DNA from: Epiperipatus broadwayi
Taxonomy: Eukaryota > Onychophora > Udeonychophora > Euonychophora > Peripatidae
Assembly: GCA_028023455.1 (NCBI GenBank)
Contig: JAQFVV010000553.1
Coordinates: forward strand, 124,001 to 188,000
Length of the DNA stretch: 64,000 bases
Direction: 5' to 3'
Positions 63,374 through 64,000 of the stretch are shown here, piece by piece. How positions within the stretch are numbered: position 1 is the first letter of the stretch; every line of letters begins with the position of its first letter. The position numbers and the translations under genes are program-made. The notes under the pieces are model-generated. The model saw only the letters and a list, made by a program, of their open reading frames with translations. It did no database searches and was not told the DNA's origin.

Positions 63374-64000
63374 ACTTTATAGCTAATAATGAAAACAAAG
63401 TTTGAGATTATGCATGCATAAATGTGTAAACCATTTGAATAAAGACAAAGAGGAATAAATATGCAGCGAATCTTCTTAAGATTTTTAAATGTATAAAAAA
63501 GATATGAAGGCTCGTATAAAGATAAAAAATAAATTAAGCTAAAGCAAACAAATAGATGAAGAGAAAAAATGTAAAAATAGATTGCAGTAAAGAATGTAAA
63601 AATTTGAATAAATATGGTTAATTCAGTTTATAGTATAATTCTCGATTCTATGTTCCATTAAATTCATTAATGTATTTTGAATTGTTTTGCTTATCTAATG
63701 TTCTTGGCATTATTTACTGGCAATTCATCAAAGATGGTCTTGAATTACTGGATCAAATTTCCCAAGCATTTCAATAATTCCTAATGTGAATTAACTGTTT
63801 CCAACAGATCCTTGAAATGCCAAATTACACTCAGTTAAAAATTGTTTCAATGATAATAATATTTTAAAAATTTGACATAATCTCAATTTTTCTTGATTCA
63901 ATAATTTCTATTATACCTTGTCTATTCTTTTCACATCTGAAAGTCTCTTTTGATATTATGTACATTTAAGATCACAACTAAATCTTGCTTTGATTTTCCA
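63374..64000. other. AT-rich intergenic DNA, nothing recognised
   Basis: No gene or clear repeat to the window end. Confidence 0.4.

Overview
AT-rich (roughly 70% A+T) animal DNA, almost entirely intergenic and built from transposable elements. No host protein-coding gene is recognisable. Only one short candidate exon (13155-13324, minus) looks like anything other than transposon coding sequence. The element types (RTE-like and other non-LTR retrotransposons, a ZMYM1-like hAT transposon, tRNA-derived retroposons, many foldback elements) and the many hammerhead-ribozyme repeats point to a metazoan, probably an invertebrate. The sequence does not let me name a species.

The main feature is a population of repeats carrying type I hammerhead ribozymes (HHRs) on both strands. 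About 25-30 loci match the motif: stem I, CUGANGA core, stem II, GAAA, a tiny self-complementary stem III, then an NUH cleavage site. About a dozen have an intact core. They fall into several families. Family A has a ~450-bp unit, GUC cleavage and stem III ACUAGU. Family B has a ~475-bp unit, AUA cleavage, stem III AUACGUAU and a tRNA-like A/B-box segment downstream of the ribozyme. Family C is related to B. There are also a distinct type with stem III AUCAGCUGAU (24.4 kb) and older relics E and F, one with stem III AGCGCU. Family A occurs as 'one unit plus a truncated second unit' with periods of 449, 451 and 450 bp. Family B has a head-to-tail dimer whose two ribozymes would release a 475-nt RNA. 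This is the architecture of retrozymes and of Penelope-like element termini. No Penelope-type reverse transcriptase (RT) with a GIY-YIG domain is visible here.

Layout. 0-3.4 kb: foldback elements and an RTE 3' end. 3.4-6.55 kb: a dead but complete hAT transposon with terminal inverted repeats (TIRs) and an 8-bp target-site duplication. 8-10.4 kb: a family A foldback and an RTE 3' end. 13.1-16.9 kb: the candidate exon, a foldback and A/B/C ribozyme repeats. 19.6-24.4 kb: family C, MITEs and two ribozymes. 26.8-30.4 kb: dense family A/B repeats and 3' fragments of LINE-2. 31.8-34.7 kb: the best RTE-like LINE (endonuclease plus RT, one stop and one frameshift). 34.9-37.3 kb: families A and E. 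41.2-43.1 kb: a relic in a 53-bp perfect inverted repeat, then a third non-LTR element. 45-50.3 kb: families A/B/C plus a nine-unit 130-bp tandem array. 50.5-53.3 kb: LINE-2 on minus. 53.4-57.9 kb: families A/B, including the cleanest ribozyme, and a second RTE copy. 58-64 kb: smaller repeats, an RTE fragment and further A/B copies.

Together the elements suggest an interaction: LINEs can supply RT in trans and HHR repeats can supply self-processing, potentially circular RNAs. At several loci an HHR repeat sits immediately upstream of a 5'-truncated LINE in the same orientation, as expected if the LINE RT switched template onto ribozyme RNA. All functional statements about ribozymes and mobility are inferences from sequence.
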